NCBI GenBank assembly: GCA_001603905.1
Contig: LVAE01000011.1
Coordinates: forward strand, 1 to 63,053
Origin: Fibrobacterales bacterium Fibro_02
GTDB lineage: Bacteria > Fibrobacterota > Fibrobacteria > Fibrobacterales > Fibrobacteraceae
DNA length: 63,053 bases
Direction of reading: 5' to 3'
Below the pieces are notes generated by a model. That model searched no databases. It was not told the origin of the DNA and was given only the letters and a program-made list of their open reading frames with translations. Positions 37,304 through 45,446 of this stretch are shown here, piece after piece (positions within the stretch are counted from its first letter, which is position 1; each line of letters begins with the position of its first letter). Position numbers and translations under genes: made by a program.

Positions 37304-37768
37304 ATGTTAGATTTTCTCGCCAACTATTGGCCCTTCATTGTCGCCCTTGTCGTAATCGTGCTCGGCGTATTCGCATTCCGCGGTGTACGCAAAGCCCTCA
37401 AGGAAGGCGGTGGTGCGTTCAGCCTTGAAACGATCAAGAAGAACACCGAGCCCAACTTTGCCGCCCTCAAGCAGAAGTCCCGCGCTCTTCTGGCCGATGC
37501 CGACATGATTTGCGAAGTCAAAGAAGGCTCCCACCTCGTGGTTCCCAAGAAAGAAGACCTCAAGTTCTTCCGCCGCGCCGTTTCGCAGAAGTACAAGCTC
37601 GCCATGTTCCTGGTGCCCGGCACCAACAAGGTCGCCTACTTCTTCTGCAAGACCGAACAGGGACTCCGCCGCCGCATCGACAACCTGGTCATCAACCAGA
37701 AGTTCCACGAAGGCAAGAAGCCTTACAACGACGTTGCCACCGGCGAAAAGCTGAAATTCCCTCGCTAA
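37304..37768 (+). CDS. Small membrane-anchored protein of unknown function
   Basis: 154 residues. One N-terminal membrane helix (WPFIVALVVIVLGVFAF) is followed by a basic soluble domain (RALLADADMICEVKEGSHLV, KEDLKFFRRAVSQKYKLAMF, TEQGLRRRIDNLVINQ). I do not recognise a family. AGAGG lies 6 nt before the ATG, and a TTTTTCTATATTTT promoter element lies about 25 bp further up. The HrpB-like helicase starts 6 nt after its stop codon in the same frame, so the two are translated from one message. Confidence 0.75.
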   Translation: MLDFLANYWPFIVALVVIVLGVFAFRGVRKALKEGGGAFSLETIKKNTEPNFAALKQKSRALLADADMICEVKEGSHLVVPKKEDLKFFRRAVSQKYKLAMFLVPGTNKVAYFFCKTEQGLRRRIDNLVINQKFHEGKKPYNDVATGEKLKFPR

Positions 37769-37774
37769 TTACCC

Positions 37775-40378
37775 TTGCAATATCAAGACCTTGCACTCGC
37801 CGAAGAAGAAGGTAAACTGGAAGCCGCAATCGCGGCTTCTCGCAATTTATTGATAGAAGCACCGACCGGCTCGGGCAAGTCGCTATTCATCCCCTACTTT
37901 TTAAGTAAGCACTGCAAGGGCCGCGTCGTCGTACTGCAGCCCCGCCGCATCGCGGCACTCGCGCTCGCGCAGTTTTCAGCAAAGCTCCACGGAGAGCCTT
38001 GCGGCAAAACCGTCGGCTACCAGTTCAGGCAGGACAGCTGCAAGAGTGCCGACACGCGCATTCTATTCCAGACCTACGGAAACTTTCTACAAGAATTGCT
38101 GCACGGCAAGCTTGATGCCGACTGGATCGTATTCGACGAATACCATGAACGCAAAGCCGATATGGATTTGCTGTTCGCGTATTTTCTCAGGGGCGCGGCG
38201 ATTAGAGCCGAACGGCCTCGTATCGCAGTGATGTCGGCGGCGTTGAACCGTTCCGAACTCGAAACGGTTCTCGGCGTCAAGTGCTTAAGCCTCGGCCACC
38301 CGCTCTACCCCGTGCAAATTATCAACCAGACCACGGCCACGGGAACATCGCTTGTTTCGGGCGTTGGACTTGACGCCGAAGTGGTGCGGGCGCTCCGCAC
38401 ACTGTACCGCAACAATATCTGGCAGACCACGCTGGTCTTCCTTCCGGGCAAAGCAGAAATCGCCCGCTGCCATACCGCCGCCGCGGAAGCGCTCGGCAAC
38501 AACTGCGCCGAATTTCTGGAGCTCTACGGCGGACAGGATCGCGAGACACAAGACCGCATCTTCGAAGTCACCGAACGCCCGCGCGTCATTTTCACGACGA
38601 ACATCGCCGAGACCTCCATCACCGTGCCGAACGTGACAGGTGTCGTGGACAGCGGCATTGAACGCGTGAGTTTGTACGACGACAGCGAAAAGGTGAATGT
38701 GCTACGCACACTCCCGATTTCGATGCAAAACGCGATTCAGCGCAGCGGCCGTAGCGGCCGTACACAAAACGGCTGCGCCATTCGCCTATGGAGCGAAGAA
38801 AGCGAAAAACGCATGCCTACGGGAATCGTACCCGAGGTACTGCAGATTGAACCTTCGGAATTGTTGCTGCAAAAAGCGGCTCTAGAATCCATGGACCCTA
38901 TCAGTCGTCCTACGGACTCCTTCCAGGGTGACAGCAGACTCACACTACCAACGGCGATTCCGGAAGCACGAGAAAAGACGGCGACGGCACTCCTCGAAAA
39001 ATTCGGAATGCTCCAGGACGGAGCCATCACCGAACTCGGCCTCAAGGCAATCCGCACACCGATTTCCAGCATTCCGCTCGCGCTGCTCCTTGCGTCAGCC
39101 CAAAGCAAGGCCGACCTTCCCGACTTGCTCCTCGCCGCACTCGCTTGGATTCATTCCGGCACCGAATTTCTGCAAAAAGCAAAGGTCGCCTACGACATTC
39201 TGACACTTGCAAGCGATACACTGTCAAAGAACCGAGACATTCCGCGCGAAGTGAGTTTCACTCTCCGACAGCTGCGGGATTATAGGGAAAATTTCACGAA
39301 ACAGTCATTCTCGACCGAGCAACGCGAGGAAGGGAATCCAGAACATTTAAAAGATGGATTCCGTCGCCCCAGGCTCCAGAATGACTCATCTTTCACGATT
39401 CACAGTCTACTCAAGGCTTTCCCCGACAGGCTCGCGACTCCGAGCGGAAACGCATACAAACTAGCGAATCAGAACGTCATTCGCCTGCAGGTTGCAGAAC
39501 TGCCCTACGCCATTCTCGCCCTCAGCATGCTCCGCACCGGTACCACCAAGTCGGAACTCAAGGTAAACCTTTACGCGCCCATTTCAAAGGACATGCTCGG
39601 CGGCGAAGAAGCAAAGACCCGCTACGAGCTCCTATGGCGCAGCGGCCAGGAACGTTTCATCGGCGTAGAAATCAGCGAAACTGAAAACACCGACGGCACA
39701 ACCACCGAACTTTCCCGCAAGGAAATCCTCACACAAGAGGCGTCGCCTAAGGTTCTCGAAGAACTCAAGAAACTTACCGTCGATGCATGGCGCGAAAAGA
39801 TCGAGAAGGAAAACTGGAGCGGAAAATTCCTGACCGAATCGGTACAGACGCAACTTATCAAGATGCGCCTTGCCGCAAAACTTTATCCGGAATACGGTCT
39901 CCCCGAATTCAACGAAGAAGATATGGAGCTCATCTTCGACGAATTCGCAAGCGGCAAGTTCCTGCTCCGCGATATCAACGAAGACCGTTACCGCAGCATT
40001 GTTGAAGATTATTTCGGCAAATCCATGCTGCAGTGGCTCGGCAAGACATTCCCCGACCATTACATGCTCCCGAACGGCAAGCGCGCACGCTACAGCTACC
40101 AGGAAGTCGCCGTAACCGACGACGGAAAATCCGTACAAAGTATCGAAGGCGTTCTCGTTGAAATCTCGGCACGCATCGAAGACCTGATGCAGCTCCGCGG
40201 CGAGCACAAGATTGCTGATGGCAAATTAAAAGTCCGGTACGACATTCTCGCACCGAACTTCCGCACGATTCAAAAGACATGGGACTTGACTGGATTCTGG
40301 CAGAACACCTACGCCGAAGTGCGCAAGGAGTTGCGAGGCCGCTACCCCAAGCACCCCTGGCCCGAGCAAGTTATTTAA
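37775..40378 (+). CDS. hrpB: HrpB-like DEAH-box ATP-dependent helicase
   Basis: 867 residues from a TTG at 37775, the only plausible start before the Walker A motif (no ATG until beyond residue 120, and the next codons upstream run into the stop codon of the preceding gene in the same frame). Motif I is APTGSGKS, motif II DEYH, motif III MSAALN (SAT-like), motif V TTNIAETSITVPNV, and motif VI IQRSGRSGR. A C-terminal HrpB-type domain follows and ends near GRYPKHPWPEQ, as in the family (GRYPKH.WP). Its cellular role in bacteria is unclear; RNA substrates are assumed. Two stretches (about 373-386 and 510-537) are encoded by REP-like insertions. Its 3' end overlaps the convergent gene by 8 bp. 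Confidence 0.9.
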   Translation: MQYQDLALAEEEGKLEAAIAASRNLLIEAPTGSGKSLFIPYFLSKHCKGRVVVLQPRRIAALALAQFSAKLHGEPCGKTVGYQFRQDSCKSADTRILFQTYGNFLQELLHGKLDADWIVFDEYHERKADMDLLFAYFLRGAAIRAERPRIAVMSAALNRSELETVLGVKCLSLGHPLYPVQIINQTTATGTSLVSGVGLDAEVVRALRTLYRNNIWQTTLVFLPGKAEIARCHTAAAEALGNNCAEFLELYGGQDRETQDRIFEVTERPRVIFTTNIAETSITVPNVTGVVDSGIERVSLYDDSEKVNVLRTLPISMQNAIQRSGRSGRTQNGCAIRLWSEESEKRMPTGIVPEVLQIEPSELLLQKAALESMDPISRPTDSFQGDSRLTLPTAIPEAREKTATALLEKFGMLQDGAITELGLKAIRTPISSIPLALLLASAQSKADLPDLLLAALAWIHSGTEFLQKAKVAYDILTLASDTLSKNRDIPREVSFTLRQLRDYRENFTKQSFSTEQREEGNPEHLKDGFRRPRLQNDSSFTIHSLLKAFPDRLATPSGNAYKLANQNVIRLQVAELPYAILALSMLRTGTTKSELKVNLYAPISKDMLGGEEAKTRYELLWRSGQERFIGVEISETENTDGTTTELSRKEILTQEASPKVLEELKKLTVDAWREKIEKENWSGKFLTESVQTQLIKMRLAAKLYPEYGLPEFNEEDMELIFDEFASGKFLLRDINEDRYRSIVEDYFGKSMLQWLGKTFPDHYMLPNGKRARYSYQEVAVTDDGKSVQSIEGVLVEISARIEDLMQLRGEHKIADGKLKVRYDILAPNFRTIQKTWDLTGFWQNTYAEVRKELRGRYPKHPWPEQVI
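38892..38932. repeat. Degenerate REP-like half element inside hrpB
   Basis: TGGACCCTATCAGTCGTCCT...CTTCCAGGGTGAC keeps the TGGATCC...CCAGGATGAC outline with several changes and adds about 14 residues (SMDPISRPTDSFQGDS) between conserved helicase parts. Confidence 0.5.
39304..39385. repeat. REP-like palindrome translated inside hrpB
   Basis: GTCATTCTCGACCGAGCAAC...GGAATCCAGAAC and ...AAGATGGATTCCGTCGCCCC...CTCCAGAATGAC face each other, as in the intergenic copy at 34153. It adds about 28 residues (SFSTEQREEGNPEHLKDGFR and on) that are unlike the helicase. Confidence 0.8.
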
Positions 40379-41924
40379 CCGTATAAATCGTCAGGGTCTT
40401 GCTGTATTCGTAACCGACGACAAGCAACGCCTGGTCCGCAAGCGGACTCTGGTCTGCAGGAATGAACAGAACGCCTTCAGGACCGCGGTCCAACGGATCC
40501 AAATAGAAATCCACCAACTTCGGCGATACCGGTTCCGTTATATCAAGCACCACTACACCGCTCGTACGTTCCAAGCCAACAAAAGCATAGCGGCGGCGGC
40601 CTACTTCACCCACGGTTACATTCTCGGGTTCAGAGCCCTTATCGGAACTCCGCTTATCCATTTTAGGCTTATTCTTTTTCGAATTCCAGTTAAAATACTC
40701 CGGGGAATATTTTGCAACGGCGCGTTCAAACAGTTCGCCGGAATCCCACAGCAGTTTACCGGATTCACCATCAAAAACACTCATAGAACGTGAGCCGAAC
40801 GTATACATATAAGGACACGCGCCGCTCTTCGTACGATCCGAACCGACATCGCAGCGTTCCAGCCCACTCACCGACAATTCCTTCAGCTCGTTCAACAGAG
40901 CATCCGTAAACACCTTACCATCCAGGCGACCCGCCTCCGCCAATTTCGCGGGAGTCACCACATCGGTCCAAGCCTCGTAATCATTCACCGGGGCACCTTC
41001 ATTTGCAGTCAACACAAAATGCCTTCCTCCTGCAGCAAACGAGGCGATTCCATCGGGCTGACGAAGCCCACGCAGCGGATAATTCTTGATATCAATCTGT
41101 CCATCGCTTACGGCATCTAGCGCAAAGCCCTGCTTTGAATGGTCTACATAACCCAACGGGAAAACCTTCGCAATCTTTTTTGCCGACACATCAACCTTGG
41201 CTACGGCATTATTTTCCTGCAAGCTCACCCACGCCAACTTTGAATCGTCAGACACCGTAATGTATTCCGGCTCCAGCGACTTCACAAAGCCCTGCGTTCC
41301 GGGAGCGCGCACACCTGCCGCTTTCAGAGCAGCCGTATCAAGATTATCAAAACGGGCAACCGTCAATTCAGCTTCTTTCCATGATTCGGCATCCGCCTTG
41401 GCAACCGACAAAATTGCAACGCCACCTTCAGGGTCTTCCGAAAAATCCTTACTCGGCGAACCTTCGCATGCCACCAGCAAATTCTTGCCGTCGGGCGTAA
41501 ACTTGATCATGTCGGGCTGACTGCACACCTTGTAGAGTCCAAGCAACTCAAGGCTATCGGTATACCGCATCACCTGCACCTGACCATCTTTCCATTCTTC
41601 GTCTTCAAGCATCGACACGGCAACCAAGTCACCGTAAACCGTCACACTCGACGCATTCCCAGGAATATCCTTTTCCAAGAGCTTTTTCGGAAGGCCAGGA
41701 TTACTCAAATCAACAACCTCGACTATCCGCGCATCGCCGACGACGAACAACTTATTCTTGGCGGGCATAAACGCCGAAATTTCAGCCGTTTTCATCGGAA
41801 CCGTCGCAAGCGGCGTCAGAACGCCCCCCATCTGGAACGGCCCCGCCAACGAAGCACGCATCTTCGCAAAAGAAAAGCCTGCGCACAAAAGCAGGCTAAC
41901 ACAAATAGTTATAAACTTATTCAT
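40371..41924 (-). CDS. Secreted choice-of-anchor I beta-propeller protein
   Basis: About 517 residues from the ATG at 41924. A signal peptide (FITICVSLLLCAGFSFA) is followed by beta-propeller-like repeats (KLFVVGDARIVEVVDLSNPG, MIKFTPDGKNLLVACEGSPS, YITVSDDSKLAWVSLQENNA, RRRYAFVGLERTSGVVVLDI). The segments LTANEGAPVNDYEAWTDVV, GSRSMSVFDGESGKLLWDSG and SDKGSEPENVTVG are typical of the family often annotated as choice-of-anchor I or alkaline-phosphatase-like esterase. No catalytic residues can be named. It is the last gene of a long minus-strand run and ends in an 8-bp overlap with hrpB. Confidence 0.8.
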   Translation of the reverse strand: MNKFITICVSLLLCAGFSFAKMRASLAGPFQMGGVLTPLATVPMKTAEISAFMPAKNKLFVVGDARIVEVVDLSNPGLPKKLLEKDIPGNASSVTVYGDLVAVSMLEDEEWKDGQVQVMRYTDSLELLGLYKVCSQPDMIKFTPDGKNLLVACEGSPSKDFSEDPEGGVAILSVAKADAESWKEAELTVARFDNLDTAALKAAGVRAPGTQGFVKSLEPEYITVSDDSKLAWVSLQENNAVAKVDVSAKKIAKVFPLGYVDHSKQGFALDAVSDGQIDIKNYPLRGLRQPDGIASFAAGGRHFVLTANEGAPVNDYEAWTDVVTPAKLAEAGRLDGKVFTDALLNELKELSVSGLERCDVGSDRTKSGACPYMYTFGSRSMSVFDGESGKLLWDSGELFERAVAKYSPEYFNWNSKKNKPKMDKRSSDKGSEPENVTVGEVGRRRYAFVGLERTSGVVVLDITEPVSPKLVDFYLDPLDRGPEGVLFIPADQSPLADQALLVVGYEYSKTLTIYTVK

Positions 41925-41948
41925 CCACGCCTCAAAAATGCAGCCCAA

Positions 41949-42380
41949 TCATTTCATGATAAGCCACATAATCAGAAGTCCGATACCGAGACCGCCCAAG
42001 AAAGAAGAAGACGTCATCATAGCCGCATTACGACGTTCGTCCTCCTCTTTTTCCTTCCTCTTCTCATTCACCCCAATAGAGGTGCTGAGCATCTGGGCAC
42101 AGGTCTCGTTATCTTTTTTTATGGTGTTGTAGCTTTTTTCCCAATTTTCGCTTTTAGCCTTTTCGGTATCGATCGCAGCACGCAAGGAATCCTTTTCCAA
42201 GGTACAGGCATCCCCCTGCACCTGCATGAGACTATCACGCAAGGCAAGCTCCTGCTTGAGTTCCGTTTCTACCGACGGGGCAGAAGCATCCGTTGCCGGT
42301 TGAACAGATTCGTCGGCAAAAGCCACCGACAAAGAAAGGGAAAGCGCAACCATTACGATTTTAACAATTCTATTCATCAT
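41949..42380 (-). CDS. Small exported coiled-coil protein with C-terminal membrane anchor
   Basis: About 143 residues from the ATG at 42380 (a second ATG follows at once). It has a signal peptide (IVKIVMVALSLSLSVAFADE), a coiled-coil middle (ELKQELALRDSLMQVQGDAC and on to about residue 115) with two Cys, a charged stretch (EKRKEKEEDERRN) and a C-terminal helix GGLGIGLLIMWLIMK. The family is not recognised. It lies 24 bp upstream of the choice-of-anchor gene and 35 bp downstream of the kinase, in the same operon-like run. Confidence 0.65.
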   Translation of the reverse strand: MMNRIVKIVMVALSLSLSVAFADESVQPATDASAPSVETELKQELALRDSLMQVQGDACTLEKDSLRAAIDTEKAKSENWEKSYNTIKKDNETCAQMLSTSIGVNEKRKEKEEDERRNAAMMTSSSFLGGLGIGLLIMWLIMK

Positions 42381-42415
42381 CCGTTCTACCTCGGCATACA
42401 GAATTTTCTTTGGCA

Positions 42416-43378
42416 CTAACCGCGAGCGGCCAAGATGCGCTTCCAGCCGTCATCAGGAATCTGGGCACCCATCACCTGCACCACCTCGTTAGAGACGACG
42501 CTGCCGAGGTTACCCGAGCGTTCCATATCCCAGCCGTTCATGTAGCCATACAGGAATCCCGATGCCCACAAGTCGCCAGCACCCGTCGTGTCAATGGCCT
42601 TGGCAGGGCCAGCCTGCACATGCACCACCTTGCCGTCCTTTGCAATCAAGGCGCCGCGCTTGCCGATTTTCACGACAGCGACCTTAGCCTTCTTGGCAAG
42701 TACATCGAGAGCAGCTTCTTCCTTGACGCCGGCATAAGCAAAAGCTTCGTCTTCGTTTGCGATAATGATGTCAATCATCTTGCCCTCAAAGAGTTCATCG
42801 AAAGTCTTGCGGCAGGCATCGACCACGCCAAAGCTACTGAAATCAAGAGCTGTTTCTACGCCGAGGCTACGGGCCAAGGTGAACGACTTCTTGAAACAGT
42901 CAGCGTTAAAGGCTCGGTAACCTTCGGCATACAACAGACCCACGCCATCGTAAAGGGCGGGCACAAAGTCATCGCTTCCCAGGAAGTCAGAAGCTCCCAG
43001 ATATGTCCACATGGAACGTTGCGCATCGGGAGTCACTGCAGAGAAAACGCAACCCGTAGCGGCATCCGAAAGACCGAGCTTCGATTCCACTCCGTTATTC
43101 TTCAGGTGTTCCTGGAAAAGCTTTCCGAGTTCGTCGTCACCAATCTTCGAAATAAAGGCTGCCTTACCACCGAGGCGAGAAAGTCCCACCATGGTATTGC
43201 AGGTAGAACCACCCGGAACGCGTAGCGGATTCTGGAGAGCACCCAGGAACTTTTCCATCTGCGGCCAATCCACCATGTTCATGCCACCTTTCTGCACGCC
43301 CTGTGCTGCAATCCAGGCATCATCTACATTAGCCAAAATATCAACAAGGGCTGCGCCCATACCTAAAACTTTCTTCAT
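42416..43378 (-). CDS. PfkB-family carbohydrate/nucleoside kinase (adenosine-kinase-like)
   Basis: 320 residues. The C-terminal PfkB signature DTTGAGDLWASGFLYG (about residues 262-277) carries the catalytic Asp and the anion hole. The N-terminal part shows GMGAALVDILANVDD and VPGGSTCNTMVGLSRLGGKA, typical of ribokinase-fold sugar and adenosine kinases. The two-Gly pattern and length are close to bacterial adenosine-kinase-like members, but the substrate cannot be fixed from sequence. The start codon overlaps the rhomboid stop codon (TAATG), indicating translational coupling. Confidence 0.9.
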   Translation of the reverse strand: MKKVLGMGAALVDILANVDDAWIAAQGVQKGGMNMVDWPQMEKFLGALQNPLRVPGGSTCNTMVGLSRLGGKAAFISKIGDDELGKLFQEHLKNNGVESKLGLSDAATGCVFSAVTPDAQRSMWTYLGASDFLGSDDFVPALYDGVGLLYAEGYRAFNADCFKKSFTLARSLGVETALDFSSFGVVDACRKTFDELFEGKMIDIIIANEDEAFAYAGVKEEAALDVLAKKAKVAVVKIGKRGALIAKDGKVVHVQAGPAKAIDTTGAGDLWASGFLYGYMNGWDMERSGNLGSVVSNEVVQVMGAQIPDDGWKRILAARG

Positions 43379-44268
43379 TAGAATCCTCCTCTGCGGCGGC
43401 GCAACTTTTCGCTCGCCTGTAAAAGAAATTGACGTTCAGACTCATTCAGCGAATTAATTCCCTCGCGATTAACTTTTTTCAGGATTTCATCCATCCGCTT
43501 GTTTTCGTCCACATAAAAAACTTCACCTTCAATGGCATCCGAATCGGATTTTGATTCCGTACGGGACTCGCTCTCGGAGCGGCCACCCGGATGTACCGTA
43601 AACTTTGGGCCACGCATTTTTTCAAAGGCCTTGCCGATGTTACCAAAACCACGTTCGTAGAAATGCATATAGAGGAACCCGCCCACGACACCGCCCAAGT
43701 GTGCAAAATGCGCCACGCCATCTCCCGAATGCGCCATGAACACGTCTACCGCAACCATGAACCACATCGCATACTTGATTCGCATCGGGAAAAAGAAGAA
43801 CATCAGAAGCATGCGGTTCGGGAAGAACTTGTAGTACGCCACGAAAATTCCCATGAGCGCACCCGAAGCTCCGATAATCGGGCTATTCGTCATACCGAGC
43901 CAGAACATGGCCAGGCTGAACACCGCCGCAAAAATTCCGCAGAAAAGATACATTCCCGTAAAATGCTTTGTCCCCATCATATCGGCCACTTCGCTACCGA
44001 ACATCCAGAGCATCAGCATATTGAAGAGGAAATGCCAGAAATCTACATGCACGAACATGTAAGTTACAAAGCGCCAAGCCTGCTCCGGGGCAAACGGCCA
44101 GAAGGCGCCAAAGTAGGCAATGTATTCGGAAATGCTACCATAACCGAGGCCGGGCAAATTCAGGTGCAACCCGAGAATGTTGCCGCCAATGAACGCCAGT
44201 GCAAAAACGACCGCGTTAATGATCAGCAGGACTCGCAAAACTTTCGGCAAAAATCTAAAAGGTCTCAT
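43378..44268 (-). CDS. Rhomboid-family intramembrane serine protease
   Basis: About 296 residues from the ATG at 44268; the frame is open upstream but that part is read from the REP-like element and overlaps coaD. Six membrane segments are visible. The catalytic Ser lies in NSPIIGASGALMG and the catalytic His in GVAHFAHLGGVVGG; WHFLFNMLMLWMFG is the conserved segment after TM2. The C-terminal 85 residues are soluble and charged (Ser/Glu-rich SESESRTESKSDSD, then a helical RMDEILKKVNREGINSL). It cleaves membrane proteins within the bilayer; targets are unknown. It is coupled to the downstream kinase by a TAATG overlap. Confidence 0.92.
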   Translation of the reverse strand: MRPFRFLPKVLRVLLIINAVVFALAFIGGNILGLHLNLPGLGYGSISEYIAYFGAFWPFAPEQAWRFVTYMFVHVDFWHFLFNMLMLWMFGSEVADMMGTKHFTGMYLFCGIFAAVFSLAMFWLGMTNSPIIGASGALMGIFVAYYKFFPNRMLLMFFFFPMRIKYAMWFMVAVDVFMAHSGDGVAHFAHLGGVVGGFLYMHFYERGFGNIGKAFEKMRGPKFTVHPGGRSESESRTESKSDSDAIEGEVFYVDENKRMDEILKKVNREGINSLNESERQFLLQASEKLRRRRGGF

Positions 44269-44292
44269 AATTATTGTATCATCCTGGAGCGT

Positions 44293-44363
44293 GTCATCCT
44301 CGAAGCGTAGCGGAGGGGAGACGGGATCCAGCGCTGGATTCCCTCCCTTCGGTCGAGAATGAC
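44293..44363. repeat. REP-like palindrome forming the 3' end of coaD
   Basis: GTCATCCTCGAAGCGTAGCG... and ...CCCTTCGGTCGAGAATGAC face each other around GGGATCCAGCGCTGGATTCCC. The coaD stop codon (TGA at 44296-44294) lies in the GGATGAC end of the element. Confidence 0.85.
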
Positions 44364-44875
44364 TGAGTTGAGGAATCAATAGTTGATGTTATTAATAAAG
44401 GAAGTACATCTGCAGGGACGTATTTGGCGAGCTTCGAACGGTCTTCCCCGTTCGCAATGCCGACTTTCAAAAGTTCGCGCACCACGGTGCTGGACACCAT
44501 CAAGTGTTCCGGTGCGCTTGACAAGAAAACCGTTTCACATTCAGGGTAAAGCACCTTGTTGTTCCAAGCCACCGACTGTTCGTATTCCACATCGGCACTG
44601 CCGCGGATACCGCGCACCAAGAACTTGGCCCCGATACGCTTCATAAATTCCACCGTAAGGCCGTCAAAAGATTCCACCTTCACGTTCGGAACGCCTGCGA
44701 CCGCCTTGCGAATCATTTCAATCCTCGCCGATTCCGAGAACATGTACTTTTTTGAAGCGTTCACCGCCAAAAGCACATACAGTTCGTCAAACAACGCCGC
44801 AGCGCGCTTCACGATATCGAGGTGCCCTAGGGTAAACGGATCAAACGATCCTGCGAATACGGCAATTTTCTTCAT
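44294..44875 (-). CDS. coaD: Phosphopantetheine adenylyltransferase with repeat-encoded tail
   Basis: 193 residues against about 160 in most bacteria. It transfers AMP from ATP to 4'-phosphopantetheine in coenzyme A synthesis. The nucleotidyltransferase motif GSFDPFTLGHLDIV is at 9-22, LVRGIRGSADVEYEQSVAWN near 87 and SSTVVRELLKVG near 128. The last 22 or so residues (TQSFSTEGRESSAGSRLPSA...) are read from a REP-like palindrome that also supplies the stop codon. TATATTT ends 5 nt before the ATG with no ribosome site, so the mRNA may be leaderless in addition to read-through from rsmD. Confidence 0.95.
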   Translation of the reverse strand: MKKIAVFAGSFDPFTLGHLDIVKRAAALFDELYVLLAVNASKKYMFSESARIEMIRKAVAGVPNVKVESFDGLTVEFMKRIGAKFLVRGIRGSADVEYEQSVAWNNKVLYPECETVFLSSAPEHLMVSSTVVRELLKVGIANGEDRSKLAKYVPADVLPLLITSTIDSSTQSFSTEGRESSAGSRLPSATLRG

Positions 44876-44880
44876 GCCGT

Positions 44881-44893
44881 AAATATAGAAATT
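44881..44893 (-). promoter_or_regulatory. Leaderless-type promoter of coaD
   Basis: The minus strand reads AATTTCTATATTTACGGCATG. The TATATTT box ends 5 nt before the start codon and overlaps the rsmD stop codon region. No Shine-Dalgarno sequence fits between. Confidence 0.55.
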
Positions 44894-45440
44894 ATGCCCT
44901 GTAAATAACCAGTGAAGATTCGCCGTAACGGCGGACTTGCACCATTCCCGCCTCGTCGGCTTCCTTGACCCACACAGGCAAGTTTCGGCTCGGAGCCTCG
45001 AACACGGCGACGCCCCCCGGATTCAGCCACTCCCAATACGGGCGCAGGTCCGGATAGTCCATATCCTTGAACGGAGGGTCGGCATAAATCAAATCGAAAC
45101 CCTCGCTTGCACAGAGCGAATCCTTGTCAAGCGCAAGGGCGCTCTTTTCTAACAAAGTAAGTTTCGATTCCAGGGACAAGGCCTTGTACGCCTGCAACAC
45201 CAGCCGCGCCTGGGCATGCGCCATTTCGACCGCCACGACGTTTGCGGCTCCTCGGCTGAGAGCTTCAATTCCCATAATGCCCGTCCCCGCAAAAAGGTCT
45301 AGCACACGGAAATTTTCGACTCCCTGCAAAATATTGAAGAGAGCTTCCCTCGTACGGGAAGCCGTCGGTCTAGTCTTGGAAGTATCCGGAGAAGGAACGT
45401 TCCTTCCCCGCATGAGTCCACCGGTAATGCGAATAGGCAT
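44892..45440 (-). CDS. rsmD: 16S rRNA (guanine966-N2)-methyltransferase
   Basis: 182 residues, full length. It is a SAM-dependent Rossmann methyltransferase: ITGGLMRGRNVPSPD at the N-terminus, PTASRTREALFNIL near 26, the SAM loop VLDLFAGTGIMGIEALSRGA near 45 and the catalytic DLIYADPPFKD near 115 (DPPF in place of DPPY). It modifies G966 of 16S rRNA in 30S assembly. The pair rsmD-coaD is a common neighbourhood in bacteria. It starts 6 bp after the PilN/O-like gene. Confidence 0.94.
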   Translation of the reverse strand: MPIRITGGLMRGRNVPSPDTSKTRPTASRTREALFNILQGVENFRVLDLFAGTGIMGIEALSRGAANVVAVEMAHAQARLVLQAYKALSLESKLTLLEKSALALDKDSLCASEGFDLIYADPPFKDMDYPDLRPYWEWLNPGGVAVFEAPSRNLPVWVKEADEAGMVQVRRYGESSLVIYRA

Positions 45441-45446
45441 ATTCCG

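Noticed and set aside
37120..37323. Longer N-terminus for the Omp85-like protein (start at 37323)
   Set aside because: The added 68 residues have no homology, cover the hairpin spacer and overlap the start of the plus-strand gene; the ATG at 37119 has AGGA and a signal peptide.
44269..44379. Longer N-terminus for the rhomboid protein (start at 44379)
   Set aside because: The extra 37 residues are read from the REP-like element and overlap coaD; the ATG at 44268 starts right before the first membrane segment.
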